Shown here one piece after another: positions 36,833 to 43,750 of a stretch of 64,000 bases of DNA. The DNA comes from Bradyrhizobium sp. 199 (GTDB lineage Bacteria; Pseudomonadota; Alphaproteobacteria; Rhizobiales; Xanthobacteraceae): positions 1,736,001 through 1,800,000 of the forward strand of contig NZ_JADPJI010000005.1 of the NCBI RefSeq assembly GCF_023073355.1. Direction: 5' to 3'. The notes under the pieces were generated by a model that saw only the letters and a program-made list of their open reading frames with translations, was not told the origin of the DNA and did no database searches. A program made the translations under genes and the position numbers. How positions within the stretch are numbered: position 1 is the stretch's first letter; each line of letters opens with the position of its first letter.

Positions 36833-38110
36833 ATGAATTATTCCGATCGCTATCTGCGTCAGATCGCGAACTACTCCACGATGGACGTCATGCTGGCGGA
36901 CGTCGCGATCCGGATCCAACTCGGTCCGACCGACTACCAGCTCGCCGTCGACCACTACCACGCGATCAACGATTGGCTCGAGCGGGACGATAGCCCGCTC
37001 AAGGGCTATGTTCGGGACTTCTACACGCAGGGCGGCTTCGCGATCGGCGCCACCGTCGCGCGCCACTCCAGTGATGACGAATTCGACATCGACGTCATGG
37101 CCGACCTCGCCTTCCGCGCCGACGTCGACCCCGAAGATGCACTCGCGACACTGCACGACGCGATCCGCGGCGAGCGCGGCTCGCGCTACCACCTCAAGAC
37201 CGATCGGAAGACTCGCTGTAGCACCGTCAATTACGACGGCATGCATCTCGACGTGACCCCCACCGTTCGCCTCCCGGGCACTATCGAAAAGACGGGACTT
37301 ATCTTCCACTCGAAGCCGGAGGAGCCGTGGGCGAAGAAGTCCCTGTTCGCGAACCCGCATGGGTTCGCGCAGTGGTTCATGTCCAAGACCCCGCCGGATC
37401 AGGATTTCGGCAACTTCTTCGAGCGACGGTCACTGGACTACGATCGCGAGCGCGCGATCCTCTCAAAGCGCGCAGACGCTGTCCCCGTGCCACAGCAGAG
37501 TCCGGCATACCAGAAGTCGCGTGCCGTCATCGCGCTGCAGTTGATCAAACGCTGGCGCAACCTGGCCTACGACAAGCGGCACCCGAATCGGCGGCTGCCG
37601 CCTTCGGTGTTGCTCGCCTATTACGTGGCCAATCATGCCAATCGGGCGAAGTCGCTGGTGGAGGAGCTCTGTTTCCAGGCCGAGAGCATGCTGGCCATCC
37701 TTGGGGAGGCGCACGACCACGGCGAGAAGGTCTTCGCCAGCAACCCGGTGTGTAACGATGACATCCTCACGGACCGCTGGCCCACCGACCTGAGCGACCA
37801 AGCCATCTTAATTCGCGAACTAGGCGACCTCACCGGCAAGCTACGACGGCTCAGCGGCGAAATCCGTCTGCCCGAGATGCAGCAAATCCTTGAGGATCTG
37901 TTCGGCGAGAAGCCAGCGCGATCCGCGGTGAAGGACCACGTTTTGCGCGTCGGCAAGGACGTCGGCTCGAACGGCAGCCGCTTCATGCCGGGCAAGGCGA
38001 CTATCTCAGCCGCCGTGGCCGGCGGCGCAGCGGCACCGAGCGTCGCCTTCTCGGCGCCGCCGCACCGATTCTTCGGCGATCACCCCGATGACTTACCGAA
38101 CCATCAATGA
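36833..38110 (+). CDS. CBASS CD-NTase (cGAS/DncV-like nucleotidyltransferase)
   Basis: Nucleotide second-messenger synthase of the CD-NTase family, 425 residues; on phage infection such enzymes make cyclic oligonucleotides that activate a toxic effector. The Pol-beta-type signature hG[GS]x(n)DhD is QG67-G68-FAIGATV followed by D85-I-D87, and D140 in MHLDVTP is the third metal ligand. The helical C-terminal (OAS1-C-like) part includes YQKSRAVIALQLIKRWRN and the lid region. The last residues read HRFFGDHPDDLPNHQ, so the end is Gln, with a Gly at 415. GAGGAG lies seven bases upstream of the ATG. Its 3' end overlaps the E2-like gene by 23 bases. Which nucleotide is made cannot be read from sequence. 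Confidence 0.93.
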   Translation: MNYSDRYLRQIANYSTMDVMLADVAIRIQLGPTDYQLAVDHYHAINDWLERDDSPLKGYVRDFYTQGGFAIGATVARHSSDDEFDIDVMADLAFRADVDPEDALATLHDAIRGERGSRYHLKTDRKTRCSTVNYDGMHLDVTPTVRLPGTIEKTGLIFHSKPEEPWAKKSLFANPHGFAQWFMSKTPPDQDFGNFFERRSLDYDRERAILSKRADAVPVPQQSPAYQKSRAVIALQLIKRWRNLAYDKRHPNRRLPPSVLLAYYVANHANRAKSLVEELCFQAESMLAILGEAHDHGEKVFASNPVCNDDILTDRWPTDLSDQAILIRELGDLTGKLRRLSGEIRLPEMQQILEDLFGEKPARSAVKDHVLRVGKDVGSNGSRFMPGKATISAAVAGGAAAPSVAFSAPPHRFFGDHPDDLPNHQ

Positions 38111-38765
38111 GCAAGACGGCGAGATTCGGCGCGTCTTTCCCGACTTCCGGCTGACTGCACATGCCGATTGGATCGCCGTATGGGAAGGGCCGCTCAAACC
38201 GGCCTCGAAGAGCTACCGCGTCCGTATCGTCCACTTTGCGAAAACGATCTTCACCGGATGGATTCTTGCAAACAACTACGTGACCGTCCACGTGGTCGAT
38301 CCCCTCATCGGCGGGGACATGTTGGTGAACGAGAAGCTTCTGCCGCACATTTATTGGAATGATCGCAATCCTGCTTGGCCAGCGCTGTGCTTGTGGGATC
38401 CGGCTGAGATGTTCTGGACGCCGGAGATGTCGATCGCGAAGACGATCATCCCGTGGACCTCGGAATGGTTGCTGTTTTTCGAGTACTGGCAGATATCGGG
38501 CGAATTCTTGGGACCTGGCCGACACCCGCCGAGGAGACGTAAAGAATGCCTAAGCCTGCCGACTTATTCGGACCCGGAGACCCACGCTCGAAGGGCGCGA
38601 TTCCGCAACGTTGAATTCCACAGGATTGGCCGAAGGGTCGGCGTTTTCGGATCTTATCTCTGGATGGGGGCGGCATTAAAGGCCTGTTCTCTGCAACTGT
38701 TCTCTCCGAGCTCGAACAGCGGTTTCTGGACGGCCAGCCAATCACCAAGCATTTTGATTTGGTGA
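38088..38765 (+). CDS. CBASS stand-alone E2-like protein, 3' end apparently frameshifted
   Basis: Ubiquitin-conjugating E2-like protein of type II-short CBASS. C101 in PALCLWDP is the predicted catalytic cysteine; IIPWTSEWLLFFEYWQISGEFLGPGRHP (split by family into the W..EWL..YE.W..TGEW.G..HP signature) ends near residue 147. In the family it primes its CD-NTase. The frame as it stands gives 225 residues: the last 75 are Arg-rich, unlike E2 sequence, and are the out-of-phase shadow of the patatin gene. Adding one base near 38526-38531 would instead give ...HPAEET and a TAA stop at 38540, three bases before the effector ATG. I therefore infer a one-base deletion in this strain or assembly; a naturally extended protein is the alternative. 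Confidence 0.8.
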   Translation: MTYRTINEQDGEIRRVFPDFRLTAHADWIAVWEGPLKPASKSYRVRIVHFAKTIFTGWILANNYVTVHVVDPLIGGDMLVNEKLLPHIYWNDRNPAWPALCLWDPAEMFWTPEMSIAKTIIPWTSEWLLFFEYWQISGEFLGPGRHPPRRRKECLSLPTYSDPETHARRARFRNVEFHRIGRRVGVFGSYLWMGAALKACSLQLFSPSSNSGFWTASQSPSILIW

Positions 38766-39595
38766 CCGGCACGTCAACCGGGGGAATTATCGCGCTCGGC
38801 CTTGGAGCTGGCCTGAGGGCGTCAGAACTCGTCGAAATGTACTCACACCGCGGCGCAGAGATTTTTCCCGAACGCGGCAGCGTTCGCAGAAATCTGCAAG
38901 CGTTTCGAAATCTTGTTCACTATTACTATGAACGAAATGCCTTGGAGAACGTCCTACTGGATGTTTTAGGGGCGAAGCTCCTTGGAGATTCGATTGTCCG
39001 TCTTTGTATTCCCGCTTTCGAAGGGAGGGACAGCGAAGTCTTCGTATTCAAGACACCACACCACGCCGACTATAGGGTAGATCGCTTAGAGCCTATGGTG
39101 AAGGTTGCCCTAGCAACCTCCGCTGCACCTACCTTCTTTCGCCCCTTAGAGCACGAGGGCTACACGCTGGTAGATGGAGGTGTGTGGGCTAACAATCCCA
39201 TTATGCTGGCGGTTGTTGAGGCTCTGATTTGCTTTAATCTTGAACGTGATCAGATCGATGTACTGAGCATAGGTTGCGGCGACGACCCATACATTGTCTC
39301 AGAAGCACAACTGAATTCCGGTGGTAAACTAGCCTGGAACGATGTGATCTTCGCAGCGATGCGCCTGCAATCCCTGTCTGCGACCAACCAAGCACGACTT
39401 CTATTGAGCCCAGCGGCCGTTCGGCGCATCGATCCGCCATTCCCAGCCGAACCAATTGCCCTTAATGACTTCCGTAGATCTCTCACGGAACTTATTCCCG
39501 CCGCTCGAGCGATCGTTGACCAGCATGGAGATCAACTCGCGAGAGACTTTCTCTCTACACCGGCGCCTTGCTATAGGCCTCAACCGATGACGTAA
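38546..39595 (+). pseudogene. capV: CBASS patatin-like phospholipase effector with in-frame TGA at codon 23
   Basis: Patatin-family phospholipase effector that degrades the inner membrane when a cyclic nucleotide binds. From ATG 38546 (GAGGAG nine bases upstream) the frame reads 22 codons (MPKPADLFGPGDPRSKGAIP then QR), meets TGA at 38612, and continues without a break to 39595, 350 codons including the stop, the usual CapV size. The patatin core is intact beyond the TGA: oxyanion loop D40-GGG-IKG in RILSLDGGG, nucleophile S77 in GTSTGG, and D210 in LVDGGVWANNP. No ATG, GTG or TTG exists between the TGA and the DGGG loop, and the first usable start (TTG 38759) would lose it. G+C falls to about 45-52% here. 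Either a nonsense mutation silences the effector, an unusual start (ATT 38615) is used, or the base is a sequencing error. Confidence 0.8.
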
Positions 39596-39618
39596 CCGTG
39601 CGCGTCATCGCTCGCTCG

Positions 39619-39867
39619 CTATTTGCGCCGGAATGTTACATGTCTGCGCAATCGATCGACCTCGGCAGTGAAACCGGCGGTTACCCAGGCCTTGCTCTGC
39701 GAGTGAGTCGTTTTCTCAGGATCTTCGTTGCTCCACCACTCGTCATAGTCACGAGAAGAGGGCGGAAGTGGGTGCCCAATTAAGGCTTCGATTTCCTCGA
39801 ACGATAGAGCCAGTGAGTCTTCCCGGAATGCGGTCAATCGGCTTTTAAGCGGATCATATTTGGACAT
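39619..39867 (-). CDS. Small DUF7662-like protein
   Basis: Protein of 82 residues. MSKYDPL at the start, LSFEEIEALIGHPLPPSSRDYDEWWSN in the middle and AWVTAGF...VTFRRK at the end match a widespread small domain that I recognise as the DUF7662 type; function unknown, often next to restriction or other accessory genes. Start 39867 is supported by GGAGG; an in-frame start 42 bases upstream is less likely. It converges on the patatin gene with a 23-base gap and is AT-richer than the chromosome, in keeping with an island gene. Confidence 0.7.
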   Translation of the reverse strand: MSKYDPLKSRLTAFREDSLALSFEEIEALIGHPLPPSSRDYDEWWSNEDPEKTTHSQSKAWVTAGFTAEVDRLRRHVTFRRK

Positions 39868-39918
39868 TTCTCGCCTCCTTCGGCGGAGCGAACCGATACT
39901 AATTACCACCTAATCAAC

Positions 39919-39955
39919 AAGCATGATGGGTTTCGCAAGAGCGAAACCCACCTAA
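39919..39955. repeat. GGTGGGTTTCGC-type palindromic repeat, copy 1
   Basis: GATGGGTTTCGC and GCGAAACCCACC face each other across five bases, making a hairpin with a 12-base arm. Related, less perfect copies lie at 40598-40690 and 45650-45715. Confidence 0.65.
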
Positions 39956-40050
39956 GAGCCGAATAGCCTTTGCGGTCGAGCCCTTCCCTTCTAAACTCAG
40001 ACCTCCGCCGGCTTGAGTTCCGACGGCCCCGGTAGAAGCGGAGTCAACTT

Positions 40051-40566
40051 ATGCCCAAACCGGAAAGCTTCCCGATCGAGAAGATCTTCGTTCCCACGAA
40101 GCAGAAGAAGGCCATCAAGCCCGAGATCGTCGGGGAGATCGCGGAAAGCATGCTGGACATCGGGCAGCAGGAGCCCATTTCCGTTCGGCTAGACGGAGAC
40201 CGCCTCGTTCTGGTCGAGGGACTGCATCGGTTAGAGGCCTGCAAGGCGCTCGGCGAGACGACCATACTCGGTGTCCTGGTTCCGGGCGAGCTTGCGCAGC
40301 ACAAGCCGCTGCTCTCCGAGCGGCCCGAAGTCGAGGCAGAGCGCATCAAGATGGCGCGATTGAAACAGTTGCGCCTCGAGAAGGAAGCCGCGGAGGCATC
40401 GATGTCTGCCCCGAAGCGCGTCAGCGCAACGGAAGCGCTGCGCGCGCGTCCGACCAAAGGCGCTCGCGACAACGCGAAGACATCGCCGGGCCGGACTGCG
40501 AAATCGACGTCGAGATCATTGTCGGACTGGATCACGCAGCAAAAGGGAAGTGGCAACCGCTATTGA
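40051..40566 (+). CDS. ParB/Srx-fold N-terminal domain protein
   Basis: Protein of 171 residues. Residues 7-85 form a ParB-type (ParB/sulfiredoxin fold) domain: IFVPTKQKKAIKPEIVGEIAESMLDIGQQEPISVR is the family's first block, and LVEGLHRLEACKALG is the second (GxHRxxA, nucleotide-binding). A Lys/Arg-rich helical segment (115-171) follows, with no helix-turn-helix as in segregation ParB. Short ParB-like proteins of this kind occur on plasmids, phages and defence islands, where the domain may act as a nuclease or CTP-binding switch. No parA is nearby. It marks the right-hand side of the island. GGAG lies upstream of the ATG. Confidence 0.8.
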   Translation: MPKPESFPIEKIFVPTKQKKAIKPEIVGEIAESMLDIGQQEPISVRLDGDRLVLVEGLHRLEACKALGETTILGVLVPGELAQHKPLLSERPEVEAERIKMARLKQLRLEKEAAEASMSAPKRVSATEALRARPTKGARDNAKTSPGRTAKSTSRSLSDWITQQKGSGNRY

Positions 40567-40597
40567 TTGCCGGCTCGTTGCCAAAGAAGCAGCCCGT

Positions 40598-40690
40598 AGG
40601 ATGGGTAGAGCCCTTGCGAAACCCATCATTCCGCGACGGCTATTGATGGCTTTGCTTCGCTTGACCCATCCTGCGAGCCGAAGATGTCTA
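40598..40690. repeat. GATGGGT(TT)-type inverted repeat, copy 2
   Basis: GTAGGATGGGTAGAGC on the left is mirrored by TTGACCCATCCTGCGAG on the right; between them is GCGAAACCCATCATTCCGCG, also found at 45695-45715. The rest of 40567-40825 contains no gene that I can recognise. Confidence 0.65.
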
Positions 40691-40825
40691 CCCATACTTC
40701 GTCTTCCCGCGCGCGGAAATGATTGGTAGGCTCTCCAACTGATGCTTGCATGAACCGGTTTGGGGCGCAGTATGATGACACTTGAATGCGGGTGGTCCGC
40801 GCGGACCACTCGGTCGTTCAATAAG

Positions 40826-41309
40826 ATGCTCAATTCGATTTTTGCGTTGAGCACGCTTGGTGTTGCTGCAAGCCGCCTCAGAGACCTCCGCCTTCGCTCA
40901 AAACCAGGCATCGGACACGCGGCAGGGCCACATCTACTTCATCCGGCACTCCAGCGTTTTGAGCCGGCTTGGCAAACCGGACATCAAGGTCGATGGCAAA
41001 GTGGTGGGCGAGCTCGCCGTTGCCACATACATCCTCGTCGATCGGCCGGCAGGGCCACACACCATCACGGTCGTTGGTGCCATGGATTCAGTGGGGTGCG
41101 AGGCCGAGATTCGCGTGCAGCCCGGCATGTCCCACTATTTCGAAATGGGGCCGATCGTGAACATCAACATGGATACGTTCAATATTGCCTCGATGGGCGT
41201 CACCGGACGGCCTGTCCCCTGCCGCAACAGGCATAACACGCCCTACATGTTCTACTCGCTTGATGCGACTGCTGGAGCTGCCGCGGTCGCAAGGATCAAG
41301 GGCCGGTAG
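40826..41309 (+). CDS. DUF2846-like exported protein with apparent frameshift in its signal peptide
   Basis: The mature protein, read in the frame open from 40857 to 41309, contains GHIYFIRHSSVLSRLGKPDIKVDGKVVGELAVATY and PAGPHTITVVG, a DUF2846-like layout (compact beta-sandwich of lipoprotein-like exported proteins). Reading from ATG 40826 in another frame gives MLNSIFALSTLGVA, a plausible signal-peptide start, and the open frame supplies LLQAASETSAFAQ, a plausible end with a cleavage site. Joining them needs a one-base shift near 40860-40866. Alternatives are starts at TTG 40857, GTG 40860 or TTG 40863, which leave a very short hydrophobic segment. Function unknown. Confidence 0.6.
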
Positions 41310-41359
41310 CCGCAATCTCAGACCGCGGCCACCTCTCCTCGCCGATCAACCCGATCGTC

Positions 41360-41626
41360 TCACGCCGCTTTCGCCTGCTCCGGCGATGCCGTCTCCATCG
41401 CGCGCATGTAGAGGTCGAGCAGGCTTTCGCGCTCGTCGCGCTCGTTCTTGTCTTCCTTGCGCAGCTTGATGATCTCCTTGAGGATTTTCACGTCGAAACC
41501 CTCGCCCTTGGCTTCCGCGAAGATCTCCTTCTTCTGTTCGCTCAACTCCTGCATTTCGCTGTCGAGGTTCTCGATCCGCTCGACGAAGGAACGGATCTTG
41601 CCGCCGGGAATGGTGATGTCGGACAT
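41360..41626 (-). CDS. DUF2312 protein
   Basis: Small helical protein of 88 residues of the DUF2312 family, recognised from GGKIRSFVERIENLDSEMQEL and the GEGFDVKILKEIIKLRKEDKNERDERESLLDLYM block. Widespread in alphaproteobacteria, where it usually stands alone; predicted to be mostly coiled coil, possibly nucleic-acid binding by analogy with GapR (which is a DUF2312 protein that binds overtwisted DNA ahead of replication and transcription). Conserved residues of the GapR DNA-encircling helices fit. Start 41626 was chosen because upstream in-frame sequence is not family-like. Confidence 0.93.
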   Translation of the reverse strand: MSDITIPGGKIRSFVERIENLDSEMQELSEQKKEIFAEAKGEGFDVKILKEIIKLRKEDKNERDERESLLDLYMRAMETASPEQAKAA

Positions 41627-41734
41627 GGTACCTCTTTGCTGACTGAGGTCGCGAAAATGACCGCAAAGACATGACCAATGTGTTAACCTCGCCGCCCGCG
41701 CATTGCCGCGCTGAAACGCCGAGGGAGCTGTTGC

Positions 41735-42514
41735 ATGGCCGAGCTTCGCTTCGATGACGGTGCCGCCTATGAGCAGATGATGGGCGTCTGGAGCCGTTCG
41801 GTCGGCGAGGTCTTTCTCGACTGGCTGAGGCCGGCCCAGGGGCTGCGCTGGATCGATGTCGGCTGCGGCAGCGGCGCCTTCACCGAGCTCATCCTTGAGC
41901 GCTGCGCCCCCGGCGATGTGCAGGGCATCGATCCCTCGGAGGGCCAGCTCGCCTTTGCCCGCACGCGTCCGGGTGCACGCGGCGCCGTGTTTCAAACGGG
42001 CGATGCCATGGCGCTACCGTTTCCGGCGGCAAGTTTCGATGTCGCCGTGATGGCATTGGTTCTCGTGTTCGTGCCGGATGCATCGAAAGCTGTCGCGGAG
42101 CTGGCGCGGGTCGTTCGTCCCGGCGGCTTAGTAGCGACCTACATGTGGGACATGCTGGGCGGCGGATTTCCGCTCGATCCGATCCTTGGCGAGATGCGCG
42201 CGATGGGGCTGTCGCCGACGCGTCCGCACGTGGAAGCGTCCAGCCTTGCGGCGCTTCAGGGTTTCTGGAGCGCGGCCGGGCTTGAGCAGATCGCGACCCG
42301 CGAGATCACCGTGCAGCGGACGTTTGCCGATTTCGACGAATTCTGGAAATTGGAGACGAAGGCCCCCTCCACCACGGCGGTGATCGCAGCCATGCCGGCG
42401 GCCGATGTCACCGAACTCATGCAGCGCGTGAGGGCGCGCCTGCCCGCAGACACGGACGGCCGCATCACCTACAGCGCCCGCGCGCACGCGATCAACGGAC
42501 GCAAGCCGGGCTGA
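41735..42514 (+). CDS. Class I SAM-dependent methyltransferase
   Basis: Rossmann-fold methyltransferase of 259 residues (Methyltransf_11/UbiE-like). Motif I is IDVGCGSGAFTELIL (about residues 38-52), followed by the acidic GIDPSEGQLAFA, AMALPFPAASFDVAVMALVLVF (motif II/III) and ARVVRPGGLVATYMWD (post-III). Substrate unknown. It is divergent from the DUF2312 gene with a 108-base gap. Confidence 0.9.
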   Translation: MAELRFDDGAAYEQMMGVWSRSVGEVFLDWLRPAQGLRWIDVGCGSGAFTELILERCAPGDVQGIDPSEGQLAFARTRPGARGAVFQTGDAMALPFPAASFDVAVMALVLVFVPDASKAVAELARVVRPGGLVATYMWDMLGGGFPLDPILGEMRAMGLSPTRPHVEASSLAALQGFWSAAGLEQIATREITVQRTFADFDEFWKLETKAPSTTAVIAAMPAADVTELMQRVRARLPADTDGRITYSARAHAINGRKPG

Positions 42515-42544
42515 AGAAGTGGCGAAGACCGTCGCCGCTAGATG

Positions 42545-42763
42545 TCAATAACGCGTCGAGATCTGAAGCTCCATCAGCGCCATGCGCTGCAGGATCATGG
42601 GGTCCCGCTCGCCATCCTTCGCGGTGCGAAGGATGGTTTCCGCGATGGCCTGAATGTGCGCGGAGCTGACCGGGGCAGGCAGTGACGCAACCGCCGTGTC
42701 CAGCGCAGCCTTCATCACGTCGATCGTTTCAGGTGAAAAAGATCCGTTCGAAAAGTTTAGCAT
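42545..42763 (-). CDS. Conserved small hypothetical protein
   Basis: Protein of 72 residues, probably all-helical: ETIDVMKAALDTAVASLP, SSAHIQAIAETILRTAKDGERD and PMILQRMALMELQISTRY. I recognise the style as a common Bradyrhizobium/Rhodopseudomonas small protein but not a named domain. Codon use is that of a real gene. No signal peptide or membrane segment. Confidence 0.7.
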   Translation of the reverse strand: MLNFSNGSFSPETIDVMKAALDTAVASLPAPVSSAHIQAIAETILRTAKDGERDPMILQRMALMELQISTRY

Positions 42764-42851
42764 GCCGGCACCGATCCGCAGGTGATCACGGGCGTCTTCC
42801 TCGCCCGCGCCTCACCGGCGCCGGCGCCTGATGCTGCCGCCTGGGTATGGG

Positions 42852-43157
42852 TCACCAGCGCCGACCCCAGCTGCCGCGCCAGCTGCTTCCCCATCCGCCG
42901 CCACCGCGAACCAACCGGACGACGAGGAGCAGCAGCACCGCACCCACTGTGGCGTTGACGATCGCACTGATGGTGCCGCTGCCGAGATGCACGCCGAGCT
43001 GAGGCAACAACCAGCTGCCGACAAACGCGCCCAGGATTCCGACGACGATATCACCGACGATCCCAAAGCCGGTCCCGCGGACGATCTGGCCGGCCAGCCA
43101 GCCGGCGACGAGACCTACGACCAAGATGACCAAAAGGCTTTCGCCGGACATATTCAT
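42852..43157 (-). CDS. GlsB/YeaQ/YmgE stress-response membrane protein
   Basis: Small inner-membrane protein, 101 residues, with three hydrophobic segments: SLLVILVVGLVAGWLAGQIV, the glycine-zipper-like GFGIVGDIVVGILGAFVGSWLLPQLG, and SAIVNATVGAVLLLLVVRLV. The family (transglycosylase-associated protein domain) is induced by stress in many bacteria. Its start overlaps the stop of the upstream 65-residue gene by four bases (ATGA), so they are coupled, and an EcfG-type promoter stands upstream of the pair. The Gly/Trp/Arg-rich tail (about 12 residues) is longer than usual. Confidence 0.9.
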   Translation of the reverse strand: MNMSGESLLVILVVGLVAGWLAGQIVRGTGFGIVGDIVVGILGAFVGSWLLPQLGVHLGSGTISAIVNATVGAVLLLLVVRLVRGGGGWGSSWRGSWGRRW

Positions 43158-43351
43158 TTTGTGACCTCACTCGGTTGGTTCAAATGGCTGCTGATCTGCG
43201 CAATCTGCTCGACGAGAATCGTCAGATGTCGCGGTAACGGGTCGTGCTCGCCGCGGAGGCTGACCCGCAGGCGGTCTCCGATTTCGTTGCAGATTGCCAG
43301 GCTGCAGCCGGGGTCGATCTGAATGGCGATGCGAACGTTGGGGCGATCCAT
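43154..43351 (-). CDS. Small hypothetical protein coupled to glsB-like gene
   Basis: Protein of 65 residues: MDRPNVRIAIQIDPGCSLAICNEIGDRLRVSL followed by an HLTILVEQIAQISSHL helix. No known domain. Support for it being real is the four-base overlap with the GlsB-like gene and the shared EcfG-type promoter at 43500-43524. A GTG start at 43480 would give 108 residues, but the extra 43 residues are rich in Pro/Arg and look non-coding. Confidence 0.65.
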   Translation of the reverse strand: MDRPNVRIAIQIDPGCSLAICNEIGDRLRVSLRGEHDPLPRHLTILVEQIAQISSHLNQPSEVTK

Positions 43352-43499
43352 GGCGATTTCCGGTTGGTACGCACGGAAGCTGACGCTTCGCGCCGGGCCG
43401 ACTGGCTCTCGGAACGCGACCGGTGTCGTTATTGAAGGTGCGGGGTTCGGGTGATCTTTCGGACGTGCGATCCTACGCACCGCCGGGGCTCACTGACAC

Positions 43500-43524
43500 A
43501 ACGGCTGCAATGACCAAGGGTTCC
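43500..43524 (-). promoter_or_regulatory. EcfG-type promoter, GGAAC-N16-CGTT (minus strand)
   Basis: Read on the minus strand: GGAAC at 43524-43520 and CGTT at 43503-43500 with 16 bases between. It faces the 65-residue/GlsB-like gene pair, 149 bases upstream of the first start. Confidence 0.7.
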
Positions 43525-43668
43525 GTCCGAATACAACCTATATTTGAATCTTACGGTCGCGCCCGAGCCGACACGTAGAGATTGGACACCGCCGGCTCGC
43601 GATCACTCCTTTTTCCACTGTATTCCTGCATCGTGGCTCCCAATCGTCATTAAACCAGAAATAGAACC

Positions 43669-43693
43669 GGAACTTCAGCTCCTCGAGGCCGTT
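43669..43693 (+). promoter_or_regulatory. EcfG-type promoter, GGAAC-N16-CGTT
   Basis: GGAAC at 43669-43673 and CGTT at 43690-43693, 57 bases upstream of the second DUF1236 gene. Confidence 0.75.
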
Positions 43694-43750
43694 CGCTCCC
43701 CATGGCTGACGTTTGTCGGCATCATATTCAAATGAATTGGAAAAGATCAG

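Larger units (their letters stand above)
43352..43750. other. Divergent stress-promoter region
   Basis: About 400 bases without a supported gene, containing two exact EcfG-type promoters pointing outwards (43500-43524 minus, 43669-43693 plus). Confidence 0.6.

Noticed and set aside
36833-38110. GG instead of GS in the CD-NTase active-site motif as a sign of inactivity
   Set aside because: The nucleotidyltransferase signature allows G[GS]; all three Asp residues are present.
38612-38614. TGA in the patatin frame read as selenocysteine
   Set aside because: The position is in the non-catalytic N-terminus, patatin homologues have no selenocysteine, and no recoding structure was recognisable.
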